Assembly: GCA_026874595.1 (NCBI GenBank)
Contig: CM049308.1
Coordinates: forward strand, 94,111,624 to 94,175,623
Source: Sipunculus nudus
Lineage: Eukaryota; Annelida; Sipuncula; Golfingiida; Sipunculidae
Direction of reading: 5' to 3'
DNA length: 64,000 bases
The notes under the pieces were generated by a model. It made no database searches. It saw only the letters and a program-made list of their open reading frames with translations, and was not told where the DNA came from. Positions 37,510-51,650 of the stretch are shown here, one piece after another. A program made the position numbers and the translations under genes. The first letter of the stretch is position 1. Each line of letters begins with the position of its first letter.

Positions 37510-37955
37510 TAGGGCTGAAAGGAGTACTCGAGTACTCGAGTCCGGGTAATACTTACCGAGTACTCGAGTCCAAATTACTCGAGTCCAAAATTTGGACTCG
37601 AGTACTCGTGCATGTACATGCATATCTGTATATAACTGCAAATTTACGGGCAGTCTGTAGGCCTATTTATTCCTCAGTTATCGTAACTTGGCATAGGGCT
37701 CTAAACATATGCTAGTTGACCAGTCAAATAGGTAGATATAACAGAATTAAGTCTTGACTCTTGTTATGACATATATCTATTCCTTCGTTGGGATAAAGTA
37801 AAGCGTCACAAAGTCAAAGTTATGCATATTTTGCATGGGTAAACGGATGTCTGTTTTATCTTTAAAGCGTTACCATTGTAAAGAGTACTCGAGTCCGAGT
37901 CGGGTAATGCCTATCGGGTACTCGAGTCCAAAATGTTGTGCCCGTTTCAGCCCTA
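37510..37955. mobile_element. hAT-like MITE with 8-bp target duplication
   Basis: The element starts TAGGGCTGAAA and ends with its complement TTTCAGCCCTA. It is flanked by a perfect 8-base direct repeat ATATATAC (37502-37509 and 37956-37963), the duplication size of hAT transposition. Subterminal ACTCGAGT repeats occur at both ends. At 446 bp it encodes nothing. The intact duplication and matching ends suggest it is fairly young. Confidence 0.92.
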
Positions 37956-37963
37956 ATATATAC

Positions 37964-40560
37964 ATACACTTTCCTTCAAGTGGATTAATCCACTGTCTCA
38001 TTACTGTTTGGCACATCAGTAATAATCATTCGGACAGACCTTTCGGTTGTTCTGGTGATGTAAAACAAAATTTATGTATTGTATTTTATCCGTGACAGAA
38101 ATCCTACAATGTAATATGTTTCAATTCTGAGACAATTTTTGTGTCCCCTTTATCCCTTTTTTTTTAAAAGTTTACATTTTACAGACACAATTGTCCCAAA
38201 GGGCTATTTGTAGGAGTTAGACACATTATCAGGTTTGGACTTGTTGAATACTTTCTTCAGCGGAAATTTGCATATATGCATAAGTTCAACATATTTTCTC
38301 AAAGTAAAGTGATAAGAAACAATCATGCATGTACACGTTAGTCAATGTTTTCAGCGGTACCGTTTTCACAGTGTATTTTGCTTCACAACGTTTGCATATC
38401 TCAACATATCTGCAAGATCTTGGCATCATTGAATTTGCAGGAACATAATTTAATAATACAAGATATGATTATAAATATGAGATCTAACAAGAAGACAAGT
38501 GTATACATATATTTTAACCCCTACTCCTTAAACTACGTGGTCTGAACCATGAACTTACAGGCCATGGCCCACAAAGTGACCCGGCCCCCCAGAAAATTTT
38601 CCAGTAGTTTTATTTTTAAGGCATCCTTTATTCATTTCTAGGTGTGTCCAAACATATAAATGTGGTATGCACCCCAAAATAATCTTGCTTTTTACAAACT
38701 ACGTGCTTAAATTTCTCATTTTATCTAGAGCGAAATAGCGAACCATAATTTCTGATAATATATAAAAATTGCATAGAAGTGACATCAACAGAATTGGAAG
38801 AACATTACCTACATTATTATTTTGGTTTTGCTATAAGAGAAAATGATACGCATTACTTATGAGACCATTTTTGGCTCTTAACTTTACCCTTAAAAATTAG
38901 TACTTGCACACATTATTTATGCCAAAGTAATTGGTAGGATTCAGACATATATTACTGAGTTTTGTAAATGTTAAATAATTCCTTGAGAAGAAAGAGCACA
39001 AATACATATGGATTTTTTTTTCACATTAGTTTCCCCAATAACATAAAAAAAAATACCAAAATAAATGAAGGATAAGTCTGAAAAATATTTCTTATTTTTA
39101 TTTTACATTTTTAATGTTTTTATTTCATTCGTTTACTTTTCAGGTTTATATATATTATATTTAATAGTAACTGTTTCATAGTACATGCAAAACGTTTGGT
39201 AAACGTTGAGCTAAAACCTTCTAAACAACAAGACTATTAAGGACTGGACAAAGCTTCGTAAAATTATCCAGTACGTCAGCTAAAACCTTCTAAACAACAA
39301 TCCAGTACGTCAGTATTGTACAATTTTTTTATATACTGAAAATTTCATCCAACAGCAGCGGTCTACAAGAACAAATAAGTCAATGACGTATAGATATAAC
39401 AGAAAAGCAAAGCATGAGTGTTTGATGACTTCAAAACATTACCATAGCTGAACCAAAATGGCTTCTAATGTATAATTATCATTATAAACCCAAATTAATT
39501 TATTTAAGGCCCAATGTATTCTTTGTTAAGGGACTTGGGGTGGAATATACCATATATTTCAATTAAATTCATTTATTGCCACAAGAATATAAACATTATA
39601 TTTGAGATTGTTCATTTATATATATATGCTCCCGAGGCAGCGGAAATCTTGCGCTTCTAGAGAAGCTACTGTATTCGCGCTGCCTGCTTTGACCGTTTAT
39701 AATGTATATTTAAACACCAGATGGTGCACATGGGCCGGTCTGCTTAAAAACTGCTGATGTGACTATCAGCCAACCAAATGCAAGTCAACAAACACTCGAC
39801 TGGCATCAGGCTCTGCCCAGAAACCACTAGGCCTGTTCAAACGGTCACAGGGGCGATGAGCTGTCACTCAAACGAAATGAACAACATTGGTTTCGTGTAT
39901 TCCTTGCTTTCCCTATTAAACCGTTTTTCTTCCAGCACAGGGTCTCATCTGATTGGACCAAAATACAGTGCTCCCCTCTGGTGTAGAGATTCAGGATACA
40001 AGGTCATAACAAACAGCGCTTACGATATAGGTAGTTGACCTATGGGTAAAGCGCTGTGTAAAGAGCGTATTATATATATGACTGTACCTGTGACAAAAAG
40101 GAATGACTTATAAAGTGTATGTCTGCTTAATATTAACAGTAGGTTATATGGTGCAGACGCAATGCAATGAGAAAACTAAAATAACACTTTTCATAATATA
40201 GAGATAACAAAATAATGGACAGACATGTTTATAAAAATGAATATAAATACAATGTACATGTATATGATTCTTAAGAGGAGGAAAATATTGTTTCAGACAA
40301 CGTTTAAATGTTGATATTGCATAACAAGATAACTTTCTTTTATAATATTGCTTGAAACTGCAACCCTTTAAATCGTAATTTTACTGTAGGCTGCAGTTTT
40401 ACACATTAGCACATTGGAACATCTAAGTTTTGCAAAATAACTCACATACAATTTTAAGTAACACTTTATAATAAACCTTGTGCATAAATATATCAACATT
40501 ATAACTTTAGATATTTTCTAGAGTTCATGATCTGAGAAAACAAAACCCAGATCAAGTGTG
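37964..40560. other. AT-rich intergenic stretch, nothing recognised
   Basis: No exon similarity was found. A small GC-rich patch at 39630-39690 has AGGCAGCG paired with CGCTGCCT about 50 bases apart. A near repeat of GTCAGCTAAAACCTTCTAAA occurs at about 39210 and 39275. Confidence 0.4.
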
Positions 40561-40569
40561 TGTGAATTA

Positions 40570-41700
40570 TAAGGAGATCAGGGGATCATTCGTTTAGCTC
40601 TCTTCTGCAGCCTGAAAGGTGGCAATAGTGAAGACACTGCAAGGGCCCCACACCTCGATAAAGTAGGTCAACAATGGATAAATAAAAGAATAATAAAGTG
40701 TCATAAGAGTTGACTGTTGTAATATCGTCATAGCTTTCCCTATAATTACTATACCTTTAGAAATTTTAATCTTTTGTGCATGTGCTGTATGTGCTAGAAT
40801 CTCTTCAATTGTGAATCTATTATTACTCCTACAACTACTCCTACTCCTCTTGTACAGTCGACTCTGGGGGTGTTATCACCATTCATCACAATAACGTTAA
40901 TTTTTGTTTGTTAAGGCTAAAAAATATGGAACGATTTGTTTTTAGTATTTAGTGTTAATTTATTTGCATTCAGCCACTGAACAAGTGTACTCGGTTCTGT
41001 GCATTCAGTTCATACAGTCAGTTAGATCAGATGGGTTTTCCCATGAATAAAAACATTACTATCATCTGAAAATAATATGGGAAATAGTACATGAGATTCA
41101 TTAACCATGTCATTGATGTATATAAAGAATAAGATTGAACCAACTGGAGTCTTGTGGAACTCCACATTGTATAGTATCACTAGTCTTTGTTAACAATCAA
41201 CTTGATGAGATTTTATGGTTCCAGACAAACTGTTTTTTATTTGATAGTTAACTATAAAAAAAAACATCTGTGGGCAGTACCCCTCAGTCCGTATTTTTGT
41301 AGTTTGTCCAAAAGTATTGCATTATTTATAGTGTCAAAAGCTTTATCAAAATCAAGAAATACACCAAGAACTATATCACCCATCACAAGATGTTTCATGA
41401 TTTTGTCAATTAAAACAAATAGAGCAAGATTGATCCCACGTTTCTCCCGAAAAGCAAACTTTTCTTTATAAAAAAAGCTGATTTTTGTTCATACATTTTT
41501 TTTCAATCTACTATATTTTTTCTCATAGTTTGGAGTATTGGTTAAAGGTCTGCAACTATTACTGGACATATTATCACCACTATTGAATAATACAATCACT
41601 TTAGCAATTATAACCTGATCCGGAAAAATCCCAAGCTCAAGTGACAAATGTCAGGTGTCGATAAATTTACAAATGAATGAATGCTTAGCACTGCTGTCTG
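40570..41700 (-). pseudogene. degraded non-LTR retrotransposon reverse transcriptase
   Basis: Read on the minus strand, frames broken by shifts give, in order: [82 protein letters not shown], a changed FADD motif; WLNANKLTLNTKK; YYSFIYPLLTYFIEVWGP; and LQKRAKRMI. This is the conserved block order of jockey/CR1-type reverse transcriptases. Frame shifts and the altered active-site motif show that it is dead. Confidence 0.88.
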
Positions 41701-41789
41701 TCAAACAAGAATAACATTTAGAATTTCTATATCATCAACTGGCTTGGGAAATAATGAATTTGTAACTTTATATACATATATATATTCTA

Positions 41790-43061
41790 AAGGACATGAT
41801 CAAACCAGCCTCTAATCCAATGCTGATTTCCCCTTCTCCCTGCCGTCCTCCATCAAACATGCCTCTAACCCAATCATGCATGTTTCCCCTTCCTCATTGC
41901 CTCTAGCTCCATGAAGTTTATTCTTACACCCTACAATCCTCTATCAAACCCGCATCTAACCCCCTAACATGTTCCTTCCTCCCTGCTATCTTCATGAAAC
42001 ATGATTGGAGCCCCATGATGCTACCCTTCCCCCCTCACATCTTCTATCCATACATTTACCCTGCCCTCTTCCACAGAATTTTCATTTGAGGGTCATCGAC
42101 ATTTGAGGACGGCATCACGGTGAACACTTGAACAGAGAGTGCTGACCAGTAACACATGTTGTTAATACTTCCTCCCTGTCATCAACCATCAAACAAGCCT
42201 CTAATCCCCTAAGGCATCTCTTCCTCCCTGCTTTTCTCAACCAAACCTCTAACCCTCCTCCCTGTCATCCACCAGTTAACCCGCCTCTAACCGCCTAACC
42301 TGTTTCTTTCTCCCTGTCATCATCCATTAGCCGCCTCTAGCCCCCTAACATATCCCTCCCTCCCTGCTATCAACCATTAGCCGCCTCTAACCCTCTAACA
42401 TATCCCTACCTCCCTGCTGTTAGACATTAGCCGCCTCCAACTCCCTAATATATCCCTTCCTCCCCGTTATCCTCCATCAATCATTTCTCTTACCCAATCA
42501 TGTTTCCCCTTCCACCCTGCCCTCCTCTGTCCATACATTTACCCTGCTCTCTTTCACAGAAGTTTTCGTTTGAGGATCATCGACATTGGAGGACGGCGTC
42601 ACAGTGAACACACAGTACTGACCATCCTTCATCCATTCAGCCTCTAGCCCTATGAGGTTTCCCTTCCTCCCTGTCATCCACCAGCAAATCCGCCTCTAAC
42701 CGCCTAACCCATCCCTTCCTCCCTCCCATCCTCCATTGGCCGCTTCTAACCTATCCCTCCCGGTTAACCTCCACCACCTGCCTCTAACCCCCTAACGTAA
42801 CCCTTCCTCCCAGCTAACCTCCATTAAACATGCTCTGACCCCATGATATTTACCCTTCCTCCCTACCATCCTCCATCAATCCAGCCTCTAGCCCTGTGTG
42901 GATTCCCGTTCTCCCTGTCATCCACCAGCAAACCTGCCCCTAACCCCTAAAATATCCCTTCATTCCTGCTATCCTCCATAAAACATTCCTCTAACCAAAT
43001 CATGGTTTACCTTCCTCCCTGCAATCCTCTTTCCATACATTTATCCTGCCTACTTTCAGCC
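41790..43061. repeat. pyrimidine-rich degenerate tandem array, left part
   Basis: Units of roughly 65-75 bases contain CCTCTAACCC, CCTTCCTCCCTG and CATCCTCCATCA. Longer blocks are repeated, for example CATCCACCAGCAAATCCGCC followed by TCTAACCGCC, at 42680 and again at 47370. Within it lie exon-like cassettes at 42060-42141 and about 42540-42620. It continues after an inserted element at 47350. Confidence 0.85.
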
Positions 43062-43063
43062 TA

Positions 43064-46000
43064 CCCAGTGGGCAATTGATGTTGAATAGACATCAAATTG
43101 ACATCAAACATTGATGTCAAAATGATGTCAAAAACAGGTTTAATTTTAAAGTCAAATTGACGTAAAAAATTAGGCATCAAATTGATGTCAAACATTGATG
43201 TCAAAATGATGTCAAGAACAGGCTTAGTTTGCAGATCAAATTGACGTCAAAAGTTTTGACATCAAGATTTTGATCTAAATTTGTGGTCACTTTAAAGTCA
43301 ATTTAATTTCATGTAAATGTCAAGTTATGTTAAAATTTCACCCTGTAGATATTTCTCCTTTAGTGTTTACACACATCAACTAACAAGAAGAATATCAAGT
43401 GTAGGAACTGATTTATTTTGATTTCAGTGTCCATGAAACTTGATTGCTGGAATGCGATCTTCAGATTTACAGCTGCCATCTGAAAAGAATAGAGATTTTT
43501 TTAAGCATTCAGAAAAGCCTTGAGTATGTACCAGGAATTTTACAATAGCAGGAAACATCTTTATTATTCTAAGGTGTATTTTAATTATCATATCAAAAGA
43601 AGGGACAAATAATGTTTTTTAAAGCTCAAAGATGTAAACACAACATTGTCTTAAAAGCATATTACCAGCATAGAAGGGTTAAAACTTTATGTTCAATTCA
43701 GCCAGTTGGAAAAGCAAAAAAAAGGAGCATACTTTTTTGACAATACATCTTTAGTTTCATTATGTTTGGTTAAATGTAAACAGTTACATATGCCTTTTTC
43801 ATGGTATAAACATAAAAAAAAATCAGTCAATATGTATGTAATGTAAACAAAAAGTATATTGCAAAAATGATAATGCCACAAACACTGCCCACTCCTTCGA
43901 GAAAATATATATTTACTCCTGAGTTGCACATGGGCAGCAAATTTCATTTGCATTGCCAACTGAGCTAAACAGTGTAAAATCCTAGCCATGCGCTGCCCAC
44001 CATGTATTTTTGTATGAGTTAACTTGTTCACTGCTATATTGCACTTTTTGCCTAGATGTTGAGTGTGCAAGCAAAGTCAACAACCAAAATATTACTATTT
44101 ATACCCTCTTGATAAGTAAATACAATATCAGATTTAAAGAAATTAACTATGATGCCATATTAGGCAGAATAAACCAACTTTTAATAGGATATGACAATAT
44201 TTTGTTTTAAATATACATTAAAGAAAGTTTGGATATAAAAAAATAAGATTTAATTTAAAAAAATAAAGTTAACTAATATGTATAGTAAATCCTGAGTTAT
44301 AACAATATAAAAAAGACAATCCTCTTTTCAGTATGGTAGGATTTGGTAAATTAATATAATAGGAAAATTCAACTGAGCACCAGGACTTGTGGTCTGTTGT
44401 TATTGTTAGACACGTATGCATTCGGCCACTTGTATTTATGTATCATTATATGTCACAGTGTGCATATTCTGTATGGAGCTCCAACAGCTTACTGGTTTTC
44501 TATTCAGAACTCAACATAGCCACTAATATTCCAAACACAGATAGTGACACAACCAGGTTTTTATGCTTTTACTTATTTACTTTTAAGATTTTATGAAACA
44601 ATAATGGTAATAAATAATGTCATAATCACAATAACATGGATGTCATATTATAAACATGAGTGAAGCACTTTACTAAAATCGCTTGTTATATTAAATATAT
44701 TTTACCTCTAGATGACCACTTTAATGGGAATTAAGTAGCAGTGAATGACATCCTTAAGCATGGAATGGTTTCTTATGTATTTACTATCATTTTTGTAAAT
44801 GCTCAGTGAAAATCATGATTTGTTCAATGATTAACTTTTTAATAACATATATTTTACTGATTATTATATACCCCTTTTAATCGCTAACTGTAACTTTTAT
44901 GCATGCATATAGTGCTTCAAGTACATAAAATAATTGAAAAAGTTTTCAAACACTTAATCACTTAAAATTACTAATTCTTATTTAAACATGTTCAAAAATG
45001 GTAACTTAAAATTGTTTTACAAATTTTTTTCATAAAAGTGTCTGTATAATTCTCGGTTTACCAGCCAGGCCTAAAAGCAGCAATATCCTATGTCAAGTCC
45101 AGAACTGATTACCATACCTGCATGCTCAATGCTTTATTATAAGACCTCTCCCTTAAAAGGCTACAATTTTTTCCTTCAAAATGGCGGCCTGTATAAAGGA
45201 GTTTAAAAATTTGACATTTTCAAGTGACTGCAACTTTATGTACTGCATGTAGTACTTTCAGGACATCAAAATTATTATTAAGTTTTTTTTTCATTTTTTC
45301 CTAATATTTTATTTATTCATTTTATTTTGATATTTAATTTTGCCACCTTTTCTATTGAACTTCTAATTGAATAATCTTATAAAAAAATTACCAATGTTAT
45401 TTCATAAAAATTATGTTTAACAATCTTATGGTAAAATACTATATAAAATACATAAATTAATATTCATTATATAAATATATATATATAAATATTTTTTTTA
45501 AACATATGAACGTGAATATATTGCCATGGTCATTTGCTTCATTAATGTCATTATAAAGTATTTAATGAAGGTGAAATAAGGGATGAGGTCAACATTGCAC
45601 TTTGTAAGGACAGAGTAAGGCTTCAGTGAATATGCTGATAAGGGTATAACATCACAGCCTTGGCACTGTTGTGGCTCAAGTTTATAAATGAGGTGAGGGA
45701 GAAAGAGAGGGGATATTTTTGTCTATATAGGCCATGTTATATAACCTAAGGAATGCAGCAGGTTCAGGCTAGGTCAGACAATAATGGCTTTGGCTTCCTT
45801 TGCTTGAGTTGGTGTAATGCCCCCTGGCAGCTTCTCAGGAGCCAGTCACACTGATATGTGATACTAAGACAGATCAACTACATGTACAGAAAACTTAGTA
45901 TATAATCACACACATAGTCACACATACATTTGAATACATATATATGCACAAATACCTCTATTTACACAACACACGTAGACACTAATATATATTATGTATG

Positions 46001-46074
46001 TGATTAGAAAAATATGCAAAAGTTCAGTTATGAAAGTCAGATTCGAACCTCAATCTTCATTTTACATATTCCTA

Positions 46075-46126
<52 letters not shown>

Positions 46127-46167
46127 CATCTATAAAAAAACAATGAACCAGCATGGCTATTCATACA

Positions 46168-46228
<61 letters not shown>

Positions 46229-47347
46229 TGATTTCAAACACAAAAATATATGGACTACAAACATATATGGATTGATTTAATTATCCTTATAAATACATTT
46301 CAGACTGACTGGCTTGTTGGCTAGGAAACCTCTCCACTTAATTACCAATATTTTTCATTATATAACAATGCAAGTATTAAAGCAGGAAGGAAGGAAGAAT
46401 AAAAATATACTCACAATGCTTGAACACGTCTAGCCGATTTGACTGTTTTGGCTGCACTGCTGACGTTTCCCGCCAGAATGTTGGCCTCACAAAGGACTCA
46501 GAAACCAAAGACGAACCTAGTGCTGCTGGTGGTTGGGAGGGGTAACACAAGTGCACTTGAGGGGATCATTTGACAAGTGACACACTAAGAGGACTGCAGT
46601 GTTCACAGGTCAAGTGTGATTGCTGTGCAGTCCAGCAATTAATTAATGGTTCCTGGATAAATTTCACGTTTGGAAATAATAGCACAGTTTTTAATTACCA
46701 GATTCTTGATTGATATATATTACCATTTTTATTTTGTTCACTGAATATACAACTTCTGTCAGGAAAAAAAAAGCTTCCTAAGTTTTTAATGTATTTTATT
46801 GCTGGGGTGACAGTGTCGTCACATCATAAAAATGTTGATAGTATGTCCTTAATTACAGCATGCATTTTCGGCAATATAACCGTATTTGACCATTTACAAT
46901 AATTATTCAATAATTATTTCTGACTGTATATAAATTGCACATTATTTGAATCACAACATCATCCCCATATAATTTATATCATTAAAAAATATTAAGGAAA
47001 TGTGGTTACACTTTCTTATGAGAATCTTGGGCTAAATGAACATGAATCCCCTATACTGAACAGCATGCAGGCACTCTTACCAAAAAAATATTGATGTCAG
47101 TTTGACGTCAATTTGACATCAATTTGTTGTCAAAAACTCGACATCAATTTGATATCAAATGAACATCAATTAGATTGACCAAATTTAATATATATATTAT
47201 GATTTCTTTTAAAATTGATTTGCTTATTTCCTTATTCTACTTCTAGAGAAAATACAATCAAATAAAATCTGAAATGACATTGTTTTACATTTTGATCAAA
47301 TCTCAACCAATATTTGACGTCAAATTTACGTCAAGGTGCCCACTGGG
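43064..47347. mobile_element. 4.3-kb TIR element flanked by TA
   Basis: The left end CCCAGTGGGCA (43064-43074) matches the complement TGCCCACTGGG (47337-47347), each flanked by TA. Subterminal copies of a TTGATGTCAAA-like motif crowd both ends. The flanks are the two halves of one pyrimidine-rich array, which supports insertion. The interior is AT-rich, has two long (TA)n tracts (about 46076-46124 and 46170-46227) and no transposase frame, so it is non-autonomous. The superfamily is not assigned. Confidence 0.85.
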
Positions 47348-47349
47348 TA

Positions 47350-48110
47350 CTTTCCCTTCCTCCCTGTCATCCACCAGCAAATCCGCCTCTAACCGCCTAA
47401 CCCATCCCTTCCTCCCTCCCATCCTCCATTGGCCGCTTCTAACCTATCCCTCCCGGTTAACCTCCACCACCTGCCTCTAACCCCCTAACGCATCCCTCTC
47501 TCCCAGCTAACCCTTTATTAAACATGCTCTGACCCCATGATGTTACCCCTTCCTCCCTACCATCCTCTTTCAATCCAGCCTCTAGCAGTGTGTTGTTTCC
47601 CTTCCCGGTCATCCACCAGCAAACCCGCCTCTTACCCCTTAAATATCCTTCCTCTCTGATATCCTCCAAAAAACATACCTCTAACCCAATCATTTTTCCC
47701 CTTCCTCCCTGCCATCCTCTGTCCATACATTTTACCTGCCTTTCATAGAATTTTTCATTTGAGGATCATCGACATTGGAGGACGGCATCACAGTGAACAC
47801 TTGAACACACAGTACTGAGCATCCTTCATCCATCAAGCCTCTAGCCCTACGAGGGTTCCCTTGCTCCCAGTCATCCACCAGCAAATCCACCTTGAACCGC
47901 CTAACCCTTCCCTTCCTCCCTCCCATCCTCCATCGGCCGCTTCTAACATATCCCTCCCTCCCTGTTAACCTCCATCACCCGCCTCTAACCCCCTAACGTA
48001 ACCCTTCCTCCCAGCTAACCTCCATTAAACATGCTCTGACCCCATGATATTTACCCTTCCTCCCTACCATCCTCAATCAAACATGCCTTTAAACCAATGT
48101 TTTCCCTTCT
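47350..48110. repeat. pyrimidine-rich degenerate tandem array, right part
   Basis: This continues the array seen at 41790-43061, with blocks nearly identical to it (for example around 42680-42840, 47370-47520 and 47870-48040). An exon-like cassette lies at about 47736-47812. A poly-G tract follows at 48242. Confidence 0.85.
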
Positions 48111-48398
48111 CCCTTGCCATCCCTGTATCTTTTGTCATCTGCATTATGTTACCCTTTCTGTTACCTACAAACACGTCCAATCTCTATCTTTTAACTCAAC
48201 CTTAAATCCATCAAAAGGGATGTACCCATTATTTATGGGAAGGGGGGGGGGGCAGGGTGTGTGGTTTGGCTGCAGGCATACCTGATGTGAGAATGCAGAG
48301 TGAGACAGCTGAGAGATTGAAATGCAAGAATTTAGATTCTTACCTTCTTGTTATATTTTGACACTTAAAATAAGGGGAACAGTTGCCACATCATAATA

Positions 48399-51300
48399 AA
48401 CAAGGGACCCATGGGTCACGGCGCTCAGCTGATCGTGATTGGACTATAAATGTTTCTCCACTGTGATACTATATCGAGTCGATAAAGCTTATGAATATCA
48501 TGGACATGTTGGGCTATTATAAAGGAATGTAATGTAATATGCGAGTAAATGATAAATGAAATTACCTGACTGATGGATTAATAGAGTAAAATATAGTGGT
48601 TTATTTTTTATTTATTTAGGAGGGGTTGAAAATTGTGATATATTTGAGCAAATATGAATGCAATGACAGCAGTAATAAGCAGTAGTAGAATGATGATAAG
48701 GCTATTTGTTGAAGGATCTAAAGTGTATGGTAGTCTGCAAGCGTTCAATTTGACATATATGTTGTTATGATTAACTATGCTGATGAAGTGATTTATGAAT
48801 TTGTGACTGTATGACACAATTTCTCTTTAGTCTTGACAAGGTACATTATTGTGATGCCCACTATGTCTACATATTACACAATATTGACATAATTTCTGGC
48901 ATGTACATAGGTACCTATGGACGAATAGTTATACAAAATATTAAAGTATGAATATATCTGATTCTGCTTACTGAGGCTGACTTTGGGATGGGGTTCGGAG
49001 AAGGGAAAACTGAGGGCAACACGAAGGTGGATGTAGAAATATTCTATTGTAATGTTTTTCATTTATATAAGAATATGAAAAGCTAAGAGGAAAGGGGCCC
49101 TCCTACTTGGTTATAGTAAAGTTCTAAATATATGATTGCAAACTATTACTCTGACAAGACTGTCATGAAGAAAAACAGTAAAAGTTTTGAGATACTGTGA
49201 TGCATATGAAAATTTACAGATGGACAGGCAAGTGGACAGAATGGACTAATACCTTTATTTCACTTTCAAGGGAATAATGCATTTAAGTTTATATATAAGC
49301 CTACTTTTTTAGCATATCCACTTTTTCCATTAAGAAGTTTTTATCTGAATCATTTTTTTTGTTTACAGGTTTTATAAATTTTTAATAAAAAAATGAAAAT
49401 ATAAGTTAAAATATTAGAATTGTTGCAAAAGTTGCAATCATTATATATACAGAGTAAAAAAACTGAAACTATGAGTTAAAATATTAGAATTGTTGCAAAA
49501 ATTGCAATCATTATATATCCAGAGTGTAACTCATATTGGGTCATATTATGCATACACATATATTTTATTATTTTTAAATCATAAATGTTTAAACTGAATT
49601 TAAAAGAAAATAATGCCATAACATGGCATCTACAAGAATATTCCTTGAATCACTATTAAAAAGTTTTGCACATTGGAGTTTTCAGTACATGCTTAATTTT
49701 ATTCACCAAAATAAAATAAAAGATTCAGTAAATTTGATAAAATAAAACATCTTTTCAAATAAAGTATACACACTGTTGGTTGAATGAGGGACAAACAATA
49801 TCATTGTGCTAATTACTATCCCAGTTTTAATTTATTACTGGAATTAATAGTCGATTTCACACCTGGGGAAGTTTTTACTCTTCTGAAGTAAGGAATTACT
49901 TATCTGATGAACATCCACACTTTCATAGCAATACACCACTTTGTGGACACAATTAAATGTACACTTTAATCATTGTAACCCTGTTGGTACAATACAAAAT
50001 CTAAAATGTAGCATAGTCTAAGAATAAGAATGAATCAAATACAGAAAATAATAACATTCATCTAGTTTATGCACCATCCTGGGGGGGGGGGGGGGGGGGG
50101 GGCGAGTGCAGGGCAGATGGGAAGCCTGCTGGTAGTGGCCAAGCTGAGCAAAGGCAAGCTGCCTGGGGTGTGTTACATAATGCAAGTGAAGGCTGTACTA
50201 CTAGGTTAGATAGATGTAAACAACACTTGACATGGTGTATGAAAACGTGAATAAAAGCTATTCTTTCCAATCAATTTTTTTAAAATTACAGATTTTAAAA
50301 GATTAAATCCTTATGTATATATGCTGTGACATTAAATCAACAGTGCTTACTGGGAAAAAACGTGCCATTGCCAAAGTTGGACAAAATTTAAGGTATTGAT
50401 TTTTTATTAATGCTAATAACTTGAAAAATTTGCAAAATTCAGATCTAATTTTGGGTAAACAATTGAATCTTGATTAAATAAAGTTATATTCCTGAAAAAA
50501 AGTCTCTAGGTTCAGCAATTCTCATGTTAGGTGAGTAAATATATTTCCTGATTTTTTTTAAAAATTGCATTATATTTTGGCCCATAACTTCAAAATAATA
50601 CCCAATACTGACCTAATTTTTGGTATGTTCATAGAAAATGTATGAAAGAATGTGAATACTAAATATGATCAAAAACAGATCAGTGGGTTTTGATATTAGG
50701 CAGCCTTGAAATGTAACAATGGCTTTTTTTATGGAAAACGGTGGTTTTTCCTTAATATCTCGAAGGAACGAAGTCCTAATGATTCAATTTTCGGTATGGA
50801 AGGAGATTTTGGGGACATCTAACATTATGCAAACAGCCTGGGGAGCATAGAGATGTGCACTGAATGACCTACAGTCATCAAAGTGGACTGCTTGACAATG
50901 TAAGGGAATACAACAAGAGCCTCCAAAAAAATTCAATAACTAGCCTAATTTTGCAGCTTTTATTTTCAAATTTCAGATTTTAACAGAATAAATCCTTATG
51001 TGTACATGCTGTGAAAATGAAATCCACAGTACTTACAGGAAAAAACGTGCCGTGGCCAAAGTTGGGCAAAATTTAAGGTACCAATTTTATATTTTTGCCA
51101 ATATTTAAAAAAATTTAACAGATTTTTATCTAATTTTTGGTATACAATTAAATTTTGATTAATTAAAGTTGTATTACTGAAAAAAAGTCCCTACCTTTAA
51201 CACTTTTGGTCTTAAGTGACCAAATATCTTTACAGATTTTTTTACAAAGTCCATTATGTTTAGGCCCATCATTTTTTTTAATTAAATAATACTGACTTAA

Positions 51301-51650
51301 TTTCTGGCATGTATATAGGAACTATATAGAGGAATAATTATGGTAAATATGAAGAAAACCAGATGAGTGGTTTTGATATTAGGCAGTCCTGAAGTGTAAA
51401 AATAGATTTCTAATAAAAAATTGAGGTTTTTCCTTAATATCTCAAAGGAACGAAGTCCTATTGACCCAATTTTCGGCATGGTAGGAGATTTTGGGGACAT
51501 CTAACTGTATGCCGAATTTCAGATTCGTAGGTCCAATGGTGTCGAAACATGCCAGTCTCACGGACGGACATCTGGACGGACGGACGGACAGACAGACGGA
51601 CGGACGACAGACAATGGACTCAGATGACTTAAAGTCAGCTGAGCTAAAAA
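48399..51650. mobile_element. TIR element with GCTCAGCTGA ends, copy B
   Basis: It has the same left phrase (CAAGGGACCCATGGGTCA, then GCTCAGCTGA at 48423-48432) and right end (TCAGCTGAGC at 51635-51644) as copy A at 4.1 kb. It is longer because a module of about 700 bases is present twice (about 50280-50900 and 50950-51600), each starting near TTAAATCCTTATG or AATAAATCCTTATG and containing GGGCAAAATTTAAGG. A GGAC/GACA tract precedes the right end and a poly-G run lies at 50081-50102. No coding capacity is seen. Confidence 0.78.

Noticed and set aside
41187-41471. 94-codon plus-strand frame
   Set aside because: It is the antisense shadow of the LINE reverse transcriptase relic on the minus strand ([10 protein letters not shown] motif).
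46014-46280. Open frame of alternating Ile-Tyr
   Set aside because: It is the translation of two (TA)n microsatellites.
47457-47926. Minus-strand frames rich in Gly, Arg and Glu
   Set aside because: They come from purine-rich translation of the pyrimidine-rich array; only the short exon-like cassette is kept as a finding.
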